The notes below the pieces were generated by a model. The model was given only the letters and a program-made list of their open reading frames with translations. It searched no databases and was not told the DNA's origin. From Flavobacterium sp. N2270 (GTDB lineage: Bacteria > Bacteroidota > Bacteroidia > Flavobacteriales > Flavobacteriaceae): a DNA stretch of 64,000 bases. Made by a program: the position numbers and the translations under genes. The DNA lies in assembly GCF_025947225.1 (NCBI RefSeq), contig NZ_CP110005.1, positions 682,001 to 746,000 on the forward strand, read 5' to 3'. Shown piece after piece: positions 1 to 8,090 of the stretch; within the stretch, counting starts at the first letter, position 1, and each line of letters opens with the position of its first letter.

Positions 1-414
1 AGTGGAGTGACAAATGGCTATGCAGAATTTAGTGCTTATGGATCTGGTTCGGCTGTAAATGAAGTTTGGTTAGTTACACCGGCTATCGATATATCAGGTA
101 AATCTAGTCCAGTACTTAAATTTAGTGTTGCACAACACCATTTAGACGTAGATTCTCCAGACAATTCATTAACTGCTTACGTTTCTACAGATTATGATGG
201 AACAAACGTTTTAGCAGCTACCTGGACTGCCCTAAGTGGCACTAACATTCCTACTTCAAGTGTTTCTTGGTATGAATTTGTAAAGTCTACTGTTAATTTA
301 ACTCCTTATGATGGAGAAATATATATTGCATTTAAATTTAAAGGCTCAGGAACAAATACTACTTTAGACGGTGCTTTTCAAATTGATGATGTAAAATTGT
401 TTAATGAAAATTAA
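1..414 (+). CDS. Secreted protein, C-terminal fragment with choice-of-anchor-J-like domain (5' end outside window)
   Basis: The reading frame is open from the first base and stops at 412-414, so only the last 137 residues are visible. They form a beta-rich module containing NEVWLVTPAID, LKFSVAQHH and a closing FQIDDVKLF. This is the pattern of choice-of-anchor J (cleaved-adhesin-like) jelly-roll domains in Bacteroidota surface proteins. The next gene ends in a related module (DWLISPSIDL ... WEVDNVKI) and begins 7 nt later, so the two are probably one operon. Flavobacterial genes of this kind often sit beside TonB-dependent receptors, but nothing upstream is visible to test that. The substrate or ligand is unknown. 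Confidence 0.75.
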   Translation, partial: SGVTNGYAEFSAYGSGSAVNEVWLVTPAIDISGKSSPVLKFSVAQHHLDVDSPDNSLTAYVSTDYDGTNVLAATWTALSGTNIPTSSVSWYEFVKSTVNLTPYDGEIYIAFKFKGSGTNTTLDGAFQIDDVKLFNEN

Positions 415-421
415 GAAAGCT

Positions 422-1705
422 ATGAAAAATTTAAAATTAATTTTAACAACTGCTGTTTTTGCAACTTTTTTTAGTTGTGTAAACGGTGACGATTATGGAA
501 CTCCAGCTGATAATTGTACTGACTTGGTTGCTAATGTAACTGTACAAAGTATAGCTTCTGCTGCAACTAGTACTGCTGTATCTTATGGGTCTAATGACGA
601 CATTATTGAGGCTTATGTAACTTCAAGTGATCAAGGTGGAAACTTTTATAAATCTATTTCTTTTTCATCTATAGATGGTACGGTTGGTTTCAGTGTACCT
701 GTAGATAACTACAATTTATATACTAAATACGAACCAGGAAGAAAAGTATTTATTAAAATGCAAGATAGATTTTTTAACACTCAAAATAATAGCACTGTTA
801 TAGGTTCTGATTATGCTGGTGGTGTAGGAAGAATTTCTGGTGTAGAGTATCAAAGTATTATTACACGTTCTTGTACAAAAGTTAATGAAGATGATATCGT
901 TAAACATTTAACAATTACACAAGCAAAAAATAATCAGTATTTAAATATGCTAATTGAATTTGATGCTGTACAGTTTTCAGATGCTTCTACAGGTAAAATG
1001 TATTTTGATGAAACAGTTAATAATTTAGGTGGAGCAACAAATCACCTTATTACTGATGTAGATGGAAATACCATTATTGTTAGAGTAAGTGAATATGCCT
1101 CTTTTGCAACAAATATAATTCCTAATAAAAATGGTAAAATTAGAGGTGTTTTAACAAAATACGGTAGTGATTACCAATTCATGGTTAGAACTTTAAACGA
1201 TGTTAAATTAACAAATAATAGAGTTGTACCTTTATTTGAAGAGACTTTCTCTAACAACTATGCAAGTTGGACTAAGTTTAGTGTTTCTGGAACTCCTGCG
1301 TGGGTTTTAGATACTCAATATGGTAACCCAGGAAATTGCGCTAAAATGTCAGGATATGCTTCTTCAGGACAAACAGCTAATGAAGATTGGTTAATTTCTC
1401 CTAGCATTGACTTAAGTTCTGTTTCTTCTGCTACATTAACATTCCAAACTGCATCAAAATTTGCTGGAAATGTATTAGAGGCTAAAATTTCTACAAACTA
1501 TAGTGGATCAGGTAATCCTACATCTGCTACTTGGACTAATTTAACAGCTACTTATGACACTAATACAGGAAGTTATATTTGGACTAATTCAGGTAATATA
1601 GACCTTTCTGCGTATACAGGTGGAAGTGTTTATATTGGATTCAAATATACTTGTACAGCAAGTGCCGCAAGTACTTGGGAAGTAGACAATGTAAAAATTC
1701 AATAA
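422..1705 (+). CDS. DUF5689-type lipoprotein with C-terminal choice-of-anchor-J domain
   Basis: The predicted product is 427 residues when started at 422. That start gives a clean lipoprotein signal, MKNLKLILTTAVFATFFSC, with the lipidated Cys at residue 19. An in-frame ATG at 404 would overlap the previous gene by 11 nt and is less likely. Roughly residues 30-265 resemble the DUF5689 region: an OB-fold-like stretch with a long insert and GKIRGVLTKYGSDYQFMVR near its end. Residues 270-427 form a jelly-roll module starting LFEETFSNNYASWTKF and ending WEVDNVKIQ. Such proteins are expected at the outer membrane and are often predicted to bind glycans or other ligands. No catalytic residues were recognised. 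It follows the preceding gene by 7 nt and is closed by a strong terminator. Confidence 0.8.
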   Translation: MKNLKLILTTAVFATFFSCVNGDDYGTPADNCTDLVANVTVQSIASAATSTAVSYGSNDDIIEAYVTSSDQGGNFYKSISFSSIDGTVGFSVPVDNYNLYTKYEPGRKVFIKMQDRFFNTQNNSTVIGSDYAGGVGRISGVEYQSIITRSCTKVNEDDIVKHLTITQAKNNQYLNMLIEFDAVQFSDASTGKMYFDETVNNLGGATNHLITDVDGNTIIVRVSEYASFATNIIPNKNGKIRGVLTKYGSDYQFMVRTLNDVKLTNNRVVPLFEETFSNNYASWTKFSVSGTPAWVLDTQYGNPGNCAKMSGYASSGQTANEDWLISPSIDLSSVSSATLTFQTASKFAGNVLEAKISTNYSGSGNPTSATWTNLTATYDTNTGSYIWTNSGNIDLSAYTGGSVYIGFKYTCTASAASTWEVDNVKIQ

Positions 1706-1725
1706 TAATTGATTTTATATATTTT

Positions 1726-1757
1726 AAAAACGTCCTGCAATGCAGGACGTTTTTTTA
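1726..1757 (+). terminator. Rho-independent terminator after the DUF5689 gene
   Basis: CGTCCTG at 1731-1737 pairs with CAGGACG at 1743-1749 around a 5-nt loop. The stem is extended by A-T pairs and followed by a run of seven T. It lies 20 nt after the stop codon. Confidence 0.9.
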
Positions 1758-1771
1758 TGCAAAAATAGTTC

Positions 1772-1779
1772 TACCTTTG
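1772..1779 (+). promoter_or_regulatory. Flavobacterial -7 element upstream of hflX
   Basis: TACCTTTG matches TAnnTTTG exactly and lies 19 nt before the hflX ATG. No convincing -33 TTG is seen at the usual distance, where the preceding terminator sits. Confidence 0.55.
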
Positions 1780-1798
1780 TAACAGATAAAGAAAGACC

Positions 1799-3028
1799 AT
1801 GTTAGAAAAAATAGAACACAATTTTGAAAAGACTGTAATTGTAGGTATAGTTACTCAAAACCAAGATGAAGAAAAATTAAAAGAATATTTAGATGAACTT
1901 GAGTTTTTAACCTATACTGCTGGTGGTGAAGTAATTAAGCGTTTTTCACAAAAAATGGAAAAACCAAACCCAAAAACTTTTGTTGGTACAGGGAAAATTG
2001 ATGAAATAAATCATTATGTAATTGATAATGCTATTTCAACAGTTATATTTGATGATGAGTTAACACCATCTCAACAAAAAAATATTTCTAAGATTATCGA
2101 TTGTAAAATATTAGATAGAACAAACCTTATCTTAGATATATTTGCCCAACGTGCAGAAACTTCTTATGCTCGCACACAAGTTGAGCTAGCGCAATGCCAA
2201 TACTTACTGCCAAGATTATCAGGAATGTGGACGCATCTTGAACGTCAAAAAGGAGGAATTGGAATGCGCGGTCCTGGTGAAACCGAAATTGAAACGGACA
2301 GACGTATTGTAAGAGATAGAATTTCGCTATTAAAAGACAAAATTAAAGCAATTGATAAACAAATGGCTACACAACGTGGAAATCGAGGCGCAATGGTTCG
2401 TGTTGCTCTTGTGGGTTATACAAATGTTGGAAAATCAACTTTAATGAATGCTATTGGGAAAAGTAATGTTTTTGTTGAAAATAAATTATTTGCAACATTA
2501 GATACTACAGTTCGCAAAACCGTAATACGAAATTTACCATTTCTTTTAAGCGACACAGTTGGTTTTATAAGAAAACTACCAACTCAACTAGTTGACTCGT
2601 TTAAAAGCACCTTAGATGAAGTTAGAGAGGCTGATTTATTGTTGCATGTAGTAGATATTTCTCATCCAGAATTTGAAGATCATATTGCATCGGTAAATTC
2701 AATTTTAAAAGATATAAAAGCGGATGATAAACCGATAATAATGGTTTTTAATAAAATTGATGCCTATAAACCAGTATACTTAGCTGAAGACGATCTAATG
2801 ACAGAAAGAGAACCCAAACATTATTCACTAGAGGAATGGAAAAATACTTGGATGCATAATGTTGGCGAAAGCAATGCGTTGTTTATATCTGCAACCAATA
2901 AAGAAAACTTTGAGGTCTTTAGAGAAAAAGTATATGATGCTGTAAGAGATGTTCATATTACACGTTTTCCTTATAACAATTTCTTATACCCAGAATATAA
3001 AGATACTGTAGAAGAAACAGAAGATTAA
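1799..3028 (+). CDS. hflX: Ribosome-associated GTPase HflX
   Basis: HflX is a GTPase that binds the 50S subunit and helps split or rescue stalled ribosomes. The 409-residue protein has the N-terminal HflX domain (KTFVGTGKIDEI near residue 60), the family signature GGIGMRGPGETEIETDRR near residues 151-168, then a G domain. The G domain has a P-loop GYTNVGKST near residue 205, the G3 motif DTVGF and the G4 motif NKID. Length is typical for the family. The start is set by a -7 promoter element 19 nt upstream, and there is no other start nearby. It is a single-gene transcription unit between two terminators. The identification is secure. Confidence 0.96.
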   Translation: MLEKIEHNFEKTVIVGIVTQNQDEEKLKEYLDELEFLTYTAGGEVIKRFSQKMEKPNPKTFVGTGKIDEINHYVIDNAISTVIFDDELTPSQQKNISKIIDCKILDRTNLILDIFAQRAETSYARTQVELAQCQYLLPRLSGMWTHLERQKGGIGMRGPGETEIETDRRIVRDRISLLKDKIKAIDKQMATQRGNRGAMVRVALVGYTNVGKSTLMNAIGKSNVFVENKLFATLDTTVRKTVIRNLPFLLSDTVGFIRKLPTQLVDSFKSTLDEVREADLLLHVVDISHPEFEDHIASVNSILKDIKADDKPIIMVFNKIDAYKPVYLAEDDLMTEREPKHYSLEEWKNTWMHNVGESNALFISATNKENFEVFREKVYDAVRDVHITRFPYNNFLYPEYKDTVEETED

Positions 3029-3030
3029 CA

Positions 3031-3058
3031 AAAAAAGACCTCAAATGAGGTCTTTTTT
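3031..3058. terminator. Bidirectional terminator between hflX and the DUF3078 gene
   Basis: AAAAAAGACCTC and GAGGTCTTTTTT form a perfect 12-bp stem around the loop AAAT. It has T-runs on both strands and sits between two convergent genes that end at 3028 and 3081. Confidence 0.9.
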
Positions 3059-3080
3059 GTAATATATAAGTATTTGTTGA

Positions 3081-3968
3081 TTAAAATGTAACGTTTACAC
3101 CTAAACCAAATACTTCTCTAATTTGGAATGCTCCAATTGCATTGTCATCATAAATTGCTTGAAAAGAAACATTAGTAGAAAGATATTTATTAATTTTCAT
3201 AACTAAGTTCATTTGATAATCAATATCAACATTTCCTGGGTTATCTAAATAATTAGAATATAAGTTCGCTATGTTTTCCATAGTTACATTGTCCATAATC
3301 GAAAACTTATAATACGCATTTAAAGCAGCTCCAAATTCATATCTTGTAGTTTCGCCTTGTTCTACACCAAATGCAGAACCAAATTGTGTAAAGTGGTCAT
3401 GTACAAAAATTAAACGAGAAGTTGCAGGTGCAATATTTATTTTTAAATTGTCACTTTTTTTCCACAACATACCTGGACCAGCTTGTAAATAAGCAGGAGA
3501 AAAGAAATGAGAGATTTTTGTTCCTGTAGCAGCATCAAAACCAGAATCCATTTGTGTTTTAAAGTTTAAGAAAGCCGAATAAAACCAGTATCCTTTCGCT
3601 TTTTTACCCAATAAAGAAGTAAACTCAATTCTATCATCAGATTTTGTAGTTTCCTGACCTTTTAATTTAGTAAGACCATAAGCAACAATAATTTTATTGT
3701 CCCAAATTAAGGTTGGTGTTTTATAATTGAAATCATAATTAACACCAATATTTCCAGCCATATTAGATGTTCCTCCACCTAACCATTCATTATTAAATGC
3801 CGATTGATTGAAAAGAAAAACAAAATTTCCTCCTCTTTTCCAACCCATGTTAGTTGTGTCCTTTACTTTAGTTTCTGCACCAGAAGTTACATTAATTAAT
3901 TCTCCTTCTGTAGTTTGTGCAAAAATACTTGTTGATACAAATAAAAATGCAAGTACTAATTTTTTCAT
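3081..3968 (-). CDS. DUF3078 outer-membrane beta-barrel protein
   Basis: The 295-residue protein has a classical signal peptide, MKKLVLAFLFVSTSIFAQ. The remainder is alternating aromatic and polar beta-strands, with a GGTSNMAGNIGVNYDFNYK segment and a C-terminal strand ending in Phe (LGVNVTF), as expected for an outer-membrane barrel. The sequence resembles the DUF3078 family, common in Bacteroidota but of unknown function. The gene follows DUF2480 at the end of the sufS-side cluster, yet has its own promoter-like sequence at 3994-4024, so it may be transcribed separately. Function is not assigned. Confidence 0.85.
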   Translation of the reverse strand: MKKLVLAFLFVSTSIFAQTTEGELINVTSGAETKVKDTTNMGWKRGGNFVFLFNQSAFNNEWLGGGTSNMAGNIGVNYDFNYKTPTLIWDNKIIVAYGLTKLKGQETTKSDDRIEFTSLLGKKAKGYWFYSAFLNFKTQMDSGFDAATGTKISHFFSPAYLQAGPGMLWKKSDNLKINIAPATSRLIFVHDHFTQFGSAFGVEQGETTRYEFGAALNAYYKFSIMDNVTMENIANLYSNYLDNPGNVDIDYQMNLVMKINKYLSTNVSFQAIYDDNAIGAFQIREVFGLGVNVTF

Positions 3969-3993
3969 TTTGTTGTTTTAAATTTTAAAAATG

Positions 3994-4024
3994 CAAAAGT
4001 ACTGAAAATCAATAAAAAATCAAA
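3994..4024 (-). promoter_or_regulatory. Canonical flavobacterial promoter for the DUF3078 gene
   Basis: On the minus strand TTTG (4021-4024) is followed by 19 nt and then TACTTTTG (3994-4001). This matches the TTTG-N19-TAnnTTTG consensus for Bacteroidota. The start codon is 26 nt downstream. Confidence 0.7.
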
Positions 4025-4042
4025 ATTAGTGTAAGAACGAAA

Positions 4043-4546
4043 TTATTTACTTTTAAAAAGGGGAACAGCAGAACACGCTTCGCCAAACATAATACTCTTG
4101 GCAAACGGAATTAATTTTTGTGTAGCCAAAACATAAATTTCTTGAGGTACTTCTTTTTTAGCACAACCTTTTAATATAACTGGAACTTCTTTATAAATAG
4201 AAAAATCTATTTTTTCTAAATTTTTAGCATAAATAGAGACAATCATTTCTTTTACTGTACCTTGAATTGAAAAAATAGAATAAGAAACTAAATAAGTAGA
4301 AACTAAAGCAAAAGCCCAAGCAGGTAAAATAGCATCTGTACTACAATAAATAGCAACGTATTTATTTTTAAATTGACTCCAATTAAAATTTTTTAATTGA
4401 TCTCTAAATTCTTTTTCCTTTAGAATAAATCCCTCAAATAAAAACTGAGAAATATCTAAACTCAACACTTGTTCCTTTGGAAAATAGTCTTCTAAATCGA
4501 AAACCATTAACTTACTATTGGCAACTTTATTTATAATTTCATCCAT
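4043..4546 (-). CDS. DUF2480 family protein in the suf neighbourhood
   Basis: The 167-residue cytosolic protein has no signal peptide. It begins MDEIINKVANSKLMVFDLEDYFP and carries the conserved YCSTDAILPAWAFAL stretch near residues 68-82 and a C-terminal Cys in FGEACSAVPLF. These features match DUF2480, found almost only in Bacteroidota and usually encoded next to SUF genes. It lies 66 nt downstream of the DUF59 gene on the same strand. A role in iron-sulfur assembly is an inference from context only; the fold and activity are unknown. Confidence 0.85.
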   Translation of the reverse strand: MDEIINKVANSKLMVFDLEDYFPKEQVLSLDISQFLFEGFILKEKEFRDQLKNFNWSQFKNKYVAIYCSTDAILPAWAFALVSTYLVSYSIFSIQGTVKEMIVSIYAKNLEKIDFSIYKEVPVILKGCAKKEVPQEIYVLATQKLIPFAKSIMFGEACSAVPLFKSK

Positions 4547-4612
4547 ATTTTTAGTGTTCAGTTATCAATAAATCGTGTTCAGTAAACTGCCAACGGAATA
4601 CTGCTTAATGAT

Positions 4613-4936
4613 TTACAGCATTCCTAATTCAAGCTTCGCTTCTTCACTCATTAAATCTTTTGTCCATGGTGGATCGAATGTAATTTCAACTTCACATGAA
4701 TTTACAGGGTCTAATGATTTAATTTTTTCTTCCACTTCCATTGGCAATGTTTCAGCAACAGGACAATTTGGAGAAGTTAGAGTCATTAAAACCTTAACAT
4801 CATTGTCTTCATTAATCATTACATCGTAAATTAAACCTAATTCGTAAATATCTACAGGAATTTCTGGATCGTATATTCCCTTTAAAACCTTTACTACGCT
4901 TTCTCCTAAATTGACTGTATCGTTAAATTCTTCCAT
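4613..4936 (-). CDS. DUF59/MIP18-family iron-sulfur assembly protein (SufT-like)
   Basis: The 107-residue protein is essentially one DUF59 (MIP18) domain. It has the hallmark LKGIYDPEIPVDIYELGLIY near residues 18-37, the conserved Cys in TSPNCPVAETLP near residue 60, and a terminal IEVTFDPPW-like stretch. Family members (SufT, PaaD-like, eukaryotic CIA2) help mature iron-sulfur proteins. It is 12 nt downstream of sufE on the same strand, which supports a role in cluster assembly or delivery. The symbol sufT is often used for such genes, but this short Bacteroidota form is not certain to be equivalent. Confidence 0.88.
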   Translation of the reverse strand: MEEFNDTVNLGESVVKVLKGIYDPEIPVDIYELGLIYDVMINEDNDVKVLMTLTSPNCPVAETLPMEVEEKIKSLDPVNSCEVEITFDPPWTKDLMSEEAKLELGML

Positions 4937-4948
4937 TTTTTTATTTAA

Positions 4949-5368
4949 TTATTGCTTTGCCTGAAAAGCTAAAGCATACATTTTTATCTTTTTTATCATA
5001 GACACTAAACCGTTTGCACGAGTTGGCGATAAATGTTCTTTTAAACCAATTTCATCAATAAAGTCGGTATTTGCATCTAAAATATCTTGTGGTGTTTGAT
5101 TAGAAAAAACACGTATTAAAATAGCGATTATACCTTTTGTTAAAATTGCATCACTATCTGCAGTGAAAACAATATTTCCTTCTTTTTCTTCTCCTTGAAC
5201 CCAAACTTTAGATTGACAGCCTTTGATAATGTTTTCTTCTGTTTTATACTCTTCGTTGATTAAAGGTAAAGATTTTCCAAGTTCAATGATGTATTCATAT
5301 CGTTGCATCCAATCATCAAACATTGAAAACTCATCTACTATCTCTTCTTGTATTTGTTGTATCGTCAT
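4949..5368 (-). CDS. sufE: Cysteine desulfuration protein SufE
   Basis: SufE accepts persulfide sulfur from SufS and passes it to the SufBCD scaffold. The 139-residue product matches the family in length. It has the active-site context IIKGCQSKVWV with the acceptor Cys near residue 50, and the downstream signature LTKGIIAILIRVFSNQTPQDIL. The conserved GLKEHLSPTRANGLVSMIKKIK is near the C-terminus. It lies 3 nt after the upstream lipoprotein gene and 12 nt before the DUF59 gene, so these are co-transcribed. Confidence 0.95.
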   Translation of the reverse strand: MTIQQIQEEIVDEFSMFDDWMQRYEYIIELGKSLPLINEEYKTEENIIKGCQSKVWVQGEEKEGNIVFTADSDAILTKGIIAILIRVFSNQTPQDILDANTDFIDEIGLKEHLSPTRANGLVSMIKKIKMYALAFQAKQ

Positions 5369-5371
5369 TTA

Positions 5372-5857
5372 TTATTTTTCTCCTAATTCAACAATTTTAT
5401 TTACTAGTGTAGCTATTTCTTTAGGTGGAAAACCACCATCAAATCCATTTGCTGGATATTCTACTTCATTCTTAATGAACGTAATATTTGCGTGTGTTGC
5501 ACCATCATAAAATCTTTTTTCAGTGGGCCATTTCAAATCTTTAACGGAATTTAAATCGACTGCTAAAGCCAATTTAGAAATTTCATCCCAATCTTTATCT
5601 GAAATTGCATTTGAAGTTTTAAAATCACTTGCGTTTCTATCTTTTGAAATATAGATTTTTCTATTCTCTACTTTTAATTTTATAAAGTAACCTCTTGAAT
5701 TAGCTTCATAAATCATTACAGGAACATTTGATTCTTGGTTCATATTGGTATTATTTTCTTTTGCCGCAAGCAAATTAGATTCATTGGTTGTGGCTTTTTG
5801 ACAATTACAACTTGTAATAGTAATGAAAAGTGCTATTAAAAATGTTAGTAGTTTCAT
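5372..5857 (-). CDS. Small lipoprotein of unknown function between sufS and sufE
   Basis: The 161-residue product has a lipoprotein-type leader, MKLLTFLIALFITITSCNC, with the lipobox Cys at residue 17. The mature part contains RGYFIKLKVENRKIYISKDR, a DWDEISKLALAVDL helix and FYDGATHANITFIKNEVEYPANGFDGGFPP. No family was recognised. It is only 3 nt from sufE and 101 nt from sufS on the same strand, so it is part of the operon although an exported lipoprotein has no obvious role in cytosolic iron-sulfur assembly. It could be a passenger gene. Confidence 0.8.
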   Translation of the reverse strand: MKLLTFLIALFITITSCNCQKATTNESNLLAAKENNTNMNQESNVPVMIYEANSRGYFIKLKVENRKIYISKDRNASDFKTSNAISDKDWDEISKLALAVDLNSVKDLKWPTEKRFYDGATHANITFIKNEVEYPANGFDGGFPPKEIATLVNKIVELGEK

Positions 5858-5958
5858 ATGTAGCTATTTATTGTTTTTTTATTGGTCATATGTAATTCGC
5901 ATATCTTCAATGGTGTTTACGACCAATTTTCGGTCATGCTCATTTCATAATTAAAATT

Positions 5959-7173
5959 TTAAGATAACATCATTTGTGCTTTTTTAACTGCTTCTACAAA
6001 GATATCAATTTCTTCTTTGGTATTATAAAAAGCAAAACTTGCTCGTATTGTACCTGGAATATTATAATAACTCATAATAGGTTGTGCACAATGATGACCG
6101 GTTCTAACCGCTATACCTAATTTATCTATAATCGTGCCAATATCATAAGGATGAATTCCTTCAATATTAAATGAAATTACCGAAGCTTTATTTGTACTGG
6201 TTCCGTAGATTCTTAATCCTTCAATTTCTAATAATCGTTTGGTTCCGTAGTCCAATAATTCTTGTTCATAATTAGCAATAGCATCAAAACCTATGTTATT
6301 CATATAGTCAATTGCAGTTCCTAATACAATTCCTGCAGCTATATTTGGCGTTCCGGCTTCAAATTTATGAGGCAATTCGGCATAAGTAGTTTTTTCGAAA
6401 GTTACTTCCTTAATCATTTCACCACCGCCAAGATAAGGTGGTAATTTATTAAGCCAAGCTTCTTTACCATAAAGAATTCCTACACCAGTTGGCCCGCACA
6501 CTTTGTGTCCAGAAAAAACATAGAAATCACAATCTAAAGCTTGGACATCTGGTCGTAAATGAGGTGTTGACTGAGCTCCATCAATTAAAACAGCCGCTCC
6601 TACTCCATGTGCTTTTTCAATAATATATTCAATTGGGTTAACCGTTCCTAATGCATTTGAAATGTGATTTACAGCAACAACTTTGGTTTTAGTAGATAGT
6701 AATTTATCAAATTCAGACATAACCAATTCTCCTTCATCATTCATTGGAATAACTACCAACTTTGCTCCTGTTTTTTCACATAAAAACTGCCAAGGAACAA
6801 TATTACTATGGTGTTCTAATGCCGAAACCATAACCTCATCATCAGCATTTAATAAACTTGCGAAACCATTTGCTACCAAATTAATCCCCAAAGTCGTTCC
6901 TGAAGTAAAAATTATTTCGTGGTTGTGTTTTGCGTTTAAATGAGCTTGAATGGTGTTTCTCGACGCTTCATAAGCATCTGTAGCCAATTGGCTCAATGTA
7001 TGAACACCACGATGAATATTAGCGTTTATTTCGCTATAATATTTAGAAATAGCATCAATTACCACTTGCGGCTTTTGTGCCGTTGCTCCATTATCGAAAT
7101 AAACCAACGGTTTTCCATTCACTTTTTGTGAAAGAATTGGAAAATCGGCTCTTATTTTTTGAACATCAAACAT
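5959..7173 (-). CDS. sufS: Cysteine desulfurase SufS
   Basis: SufS is a PLP enzyme that removes sulfur from cysteine for the SUF system. The 404-residue protein has the typical start FDVQKIRADFPILSQKVNGKP, the PLP-lysine motif FSGHKVCGPTGVGILYG with Lys near residue 223, and the class II active-site loop RTGHHCAQPIM with the catalytic Cys near residue 363. In many relatives sufS directly follows sufD. Here a plus-strand cassette and another gene lie between (7.3-10.8 kb), and sufS has its own -7 element at 7192-7199. Confidence 0.97.
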   Translation of the reverse strand: MFDVQKIRADFPILSQKVNGKPLVYFDNGATAQKPQVVIDAISKYYSEINANIHRGVHTLSQLATDAYEASRNTIQAHLNAKHNHEIIFTSGTTLGINLVANGFASLLNADDEVMVSALEHHSNIVPWQFLCEKTGAKLVVIPMNDEGELVMSEFDKLLSTKTKVVAVNHISNALGTVNPIEYIIEKAHGVGAAVLIDGAQSTPHLRPDVQALDCDFYVFSGHKVCGPTGVGILYGKEAWLNKLPPYLGGGEMIKEVTFEKTTYAELPHKFEAGTPNIAAGIVLGTAIDYMNNIGFDAIANYEQELLDYGTKRLLEIEGLRIYGTSTNKASVISFNIEGIHPYDIGTIIDKLGIAVRTGHHCAQPIMSYYNIPGTIRASFAFYNTKEEIDIFVEAVKKAQMMLS

Positions 7174-7191
7174 TATAAATCAATTTGTGTA

Positions 7192-7199
7192 CAAATTTA
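7192..7199 (-). promoter_or_regulatory. -7 element for sufS
   Basis: On the minus strand TAAATTTG matches TAnnTTTG, 18 nt before the sufS ATG. No clear -33 TTG was found. Its presence implies the sufS group is transcribed separately from sufABCD. Confidence 0.5.
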
Positions 7200-7284
7200 C
7201 AATTTGATTATTTAAAATTAGAATAAATAAAGGTTAAAATCAACAGGAAATGAGCTCAAAAAAAATAATTTGCATTTTTTTACA

Positions 7285-7305
7285 ATACATTGGAATAAAA
7301 TGTAT
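7285..7305. promoter_or_regulatory. Operator-like inverted repeat in front of padR
   Basis: ATACAT (7285-7290) and ATGTAT (7300-7305) form an inverted repeat with a 9-nt spacer. A third ATGTAT occurs at 7315-7320 and includes the start codon, so the three half-sites are spaced by exactly 15 nt. The second half-site overlaps the -7 element. PadR regulators typically repress their own promoters through AT-rich dyads, so this is a candidate autoregulatory operator; that function is inferred. Confidence 0.5.
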
Positions 7306-7310
7306 ATTTG
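7303..7310 (+). promoter_or_regulatory. -7 element for the padR cassette
   Basis: TATATTTG matches TAnnTTTG. It ends 4 nt before the padR ATG at 7315, so the transcript may be leaderless or nearly so. Confidence 0.5.
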
Positions 7311-7314
7311 TAAA

Positions 7315-7653
7315 ATGTATAGCAAAGAACTAACCAAAGGAACATTATTGCCAATTATTTTAAAGTTGATCAGTGAAAACGATAAAATGTATGGCTATGA
7401 AATTACGCAAAGAGTAAAAGAACTCACTCAAGGAAAAATAGATATTTCTGAAGGTGCACTATATCCTATTCTTCATAAACTTGAAGCTGATGGTATTTTA
7501 GAAACAGAAAAAGTGTTTTTTGGCAAACGCGTTCGTAAATATTATCAAATTACTGCTTCAGGGAAATTGGCAATTGTAGAAATGACAGCAGAATTAAACG
7601 ATTTTATTAACACATTGAATCTAATTTTTAATGCTAAAACCACTGCATCATGA
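7315..7653 (+). CDS. PadR family transcriptional regulator
   Basis: The product is 112 residues from the ATG at 7315, which gives the family-typical MYSKELTKGTLLPIILKLISEN. Earlier in-frame starts lie upstream of or inside the promoter element. The PadR winged helix is clear: KMYGYEITQRVKELTQGKIDISEGALYPILHKLEADGILETEKVFFGKRVRKYYQITASGKL, running from about residue 23 to 87. The C-terminal helix probably dimerises. The stop overlaps the next ATG (ATGA), which is typical of PadR regulators paired with a membrane sensor partner. Autoregulation through the dyad at 7285-7305 is likely. Confidence 0.93.
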   Translation: MYSKELTKGTLLPIILKLISENDKMYGYEITQRVKELTQGKIDISEGALYPILHKLEADGILETEKVFFGKRVRKYYQITASGKLAIVEMTAELNDFINTLNLIFNAKTTAS

Positions 7654-8090
7654 TAATTACAGATAAAAATATAGAATACATAGAAACTACTTTGTCTTTT
7701 TATGGAATTACAAATGTAGTTTTAAAAGAAGATTTGTTAGACCATATTTGTACGCATATAGAAAATTCTACTCACGAAACTTTTGAATTGGCTTATAAAG
7801 AAGCAATTGAAAAACTTGGCGGTTATGCAACTATGCAAATTATTCAAAAAGAAAAGGATGAGAAAAAATTAATACAATCATTTCTAGCAAGAAAACGAGC
7901 TTTTTACATGGTTTCTTCTTTAAATATAATGCTATTAGCTTTAGGGTTTTTATTCAAACTGAACCAATGGCCTTATTCAAGTATATTATTAGCCACTGGA
8001 TTTACACTTTTAATTTTCCTAACGATTCCATTCGCATTCTATAACAAATACAAGCGCTCTTATCAAAAAACAATCTTAACCAATAGATGA
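7650..8090 (+). CDS. Membrane protein with N-terminal HAAS/DUF1700-like domain
   Basis: The 146-residue protein has an N-terminal helical region containing LLDHICTHIEN near residues 29-39 and AYKEAIEKLGGY near residues 49-60. This resembles the HAAS (DUF1700-type) domain that accompanies PadR regulators in many bacteria. Two transmembrane segments follow, near residues 88-105 and 108-132, separated by the motif LFKLNQWPYSS. The gene overlaps padR by 4 nt and the small gene at 8087 by 4 nt, so translation of all three is coupled. A sensing role is inferred; no enzyme motif is visible. Confidence 0.8.
   Translation: MIITDKNIEYIETTLSFYGITNVVLKEDLLDHICTHIENSTHETFELAYKEAIEKLGGYATMQIIQKEKDEKKLIQSFLARKRAFYMVSSLNIMLLALGFLFKLNQWPYSSILLATGFTLLIFLTIPFAFYNKYKRSYQKTILTNR

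Noticed and set aside
716..907. Minus-strand frame of 63 codons inside the DUF5689 gene
   Set aside because: It is the antisense shadow of a well-supported coding sequence and has no promoter or conserved domain.
5881..5927. Inverted repeat ATTGGTC ... GACCAAT in the spacer between sufS and the lipoprotein gene
   Set aside because: The arms are 7 nt with a 33-nt gap, and there is no T-run. This is too weak to call a terminator or operator.
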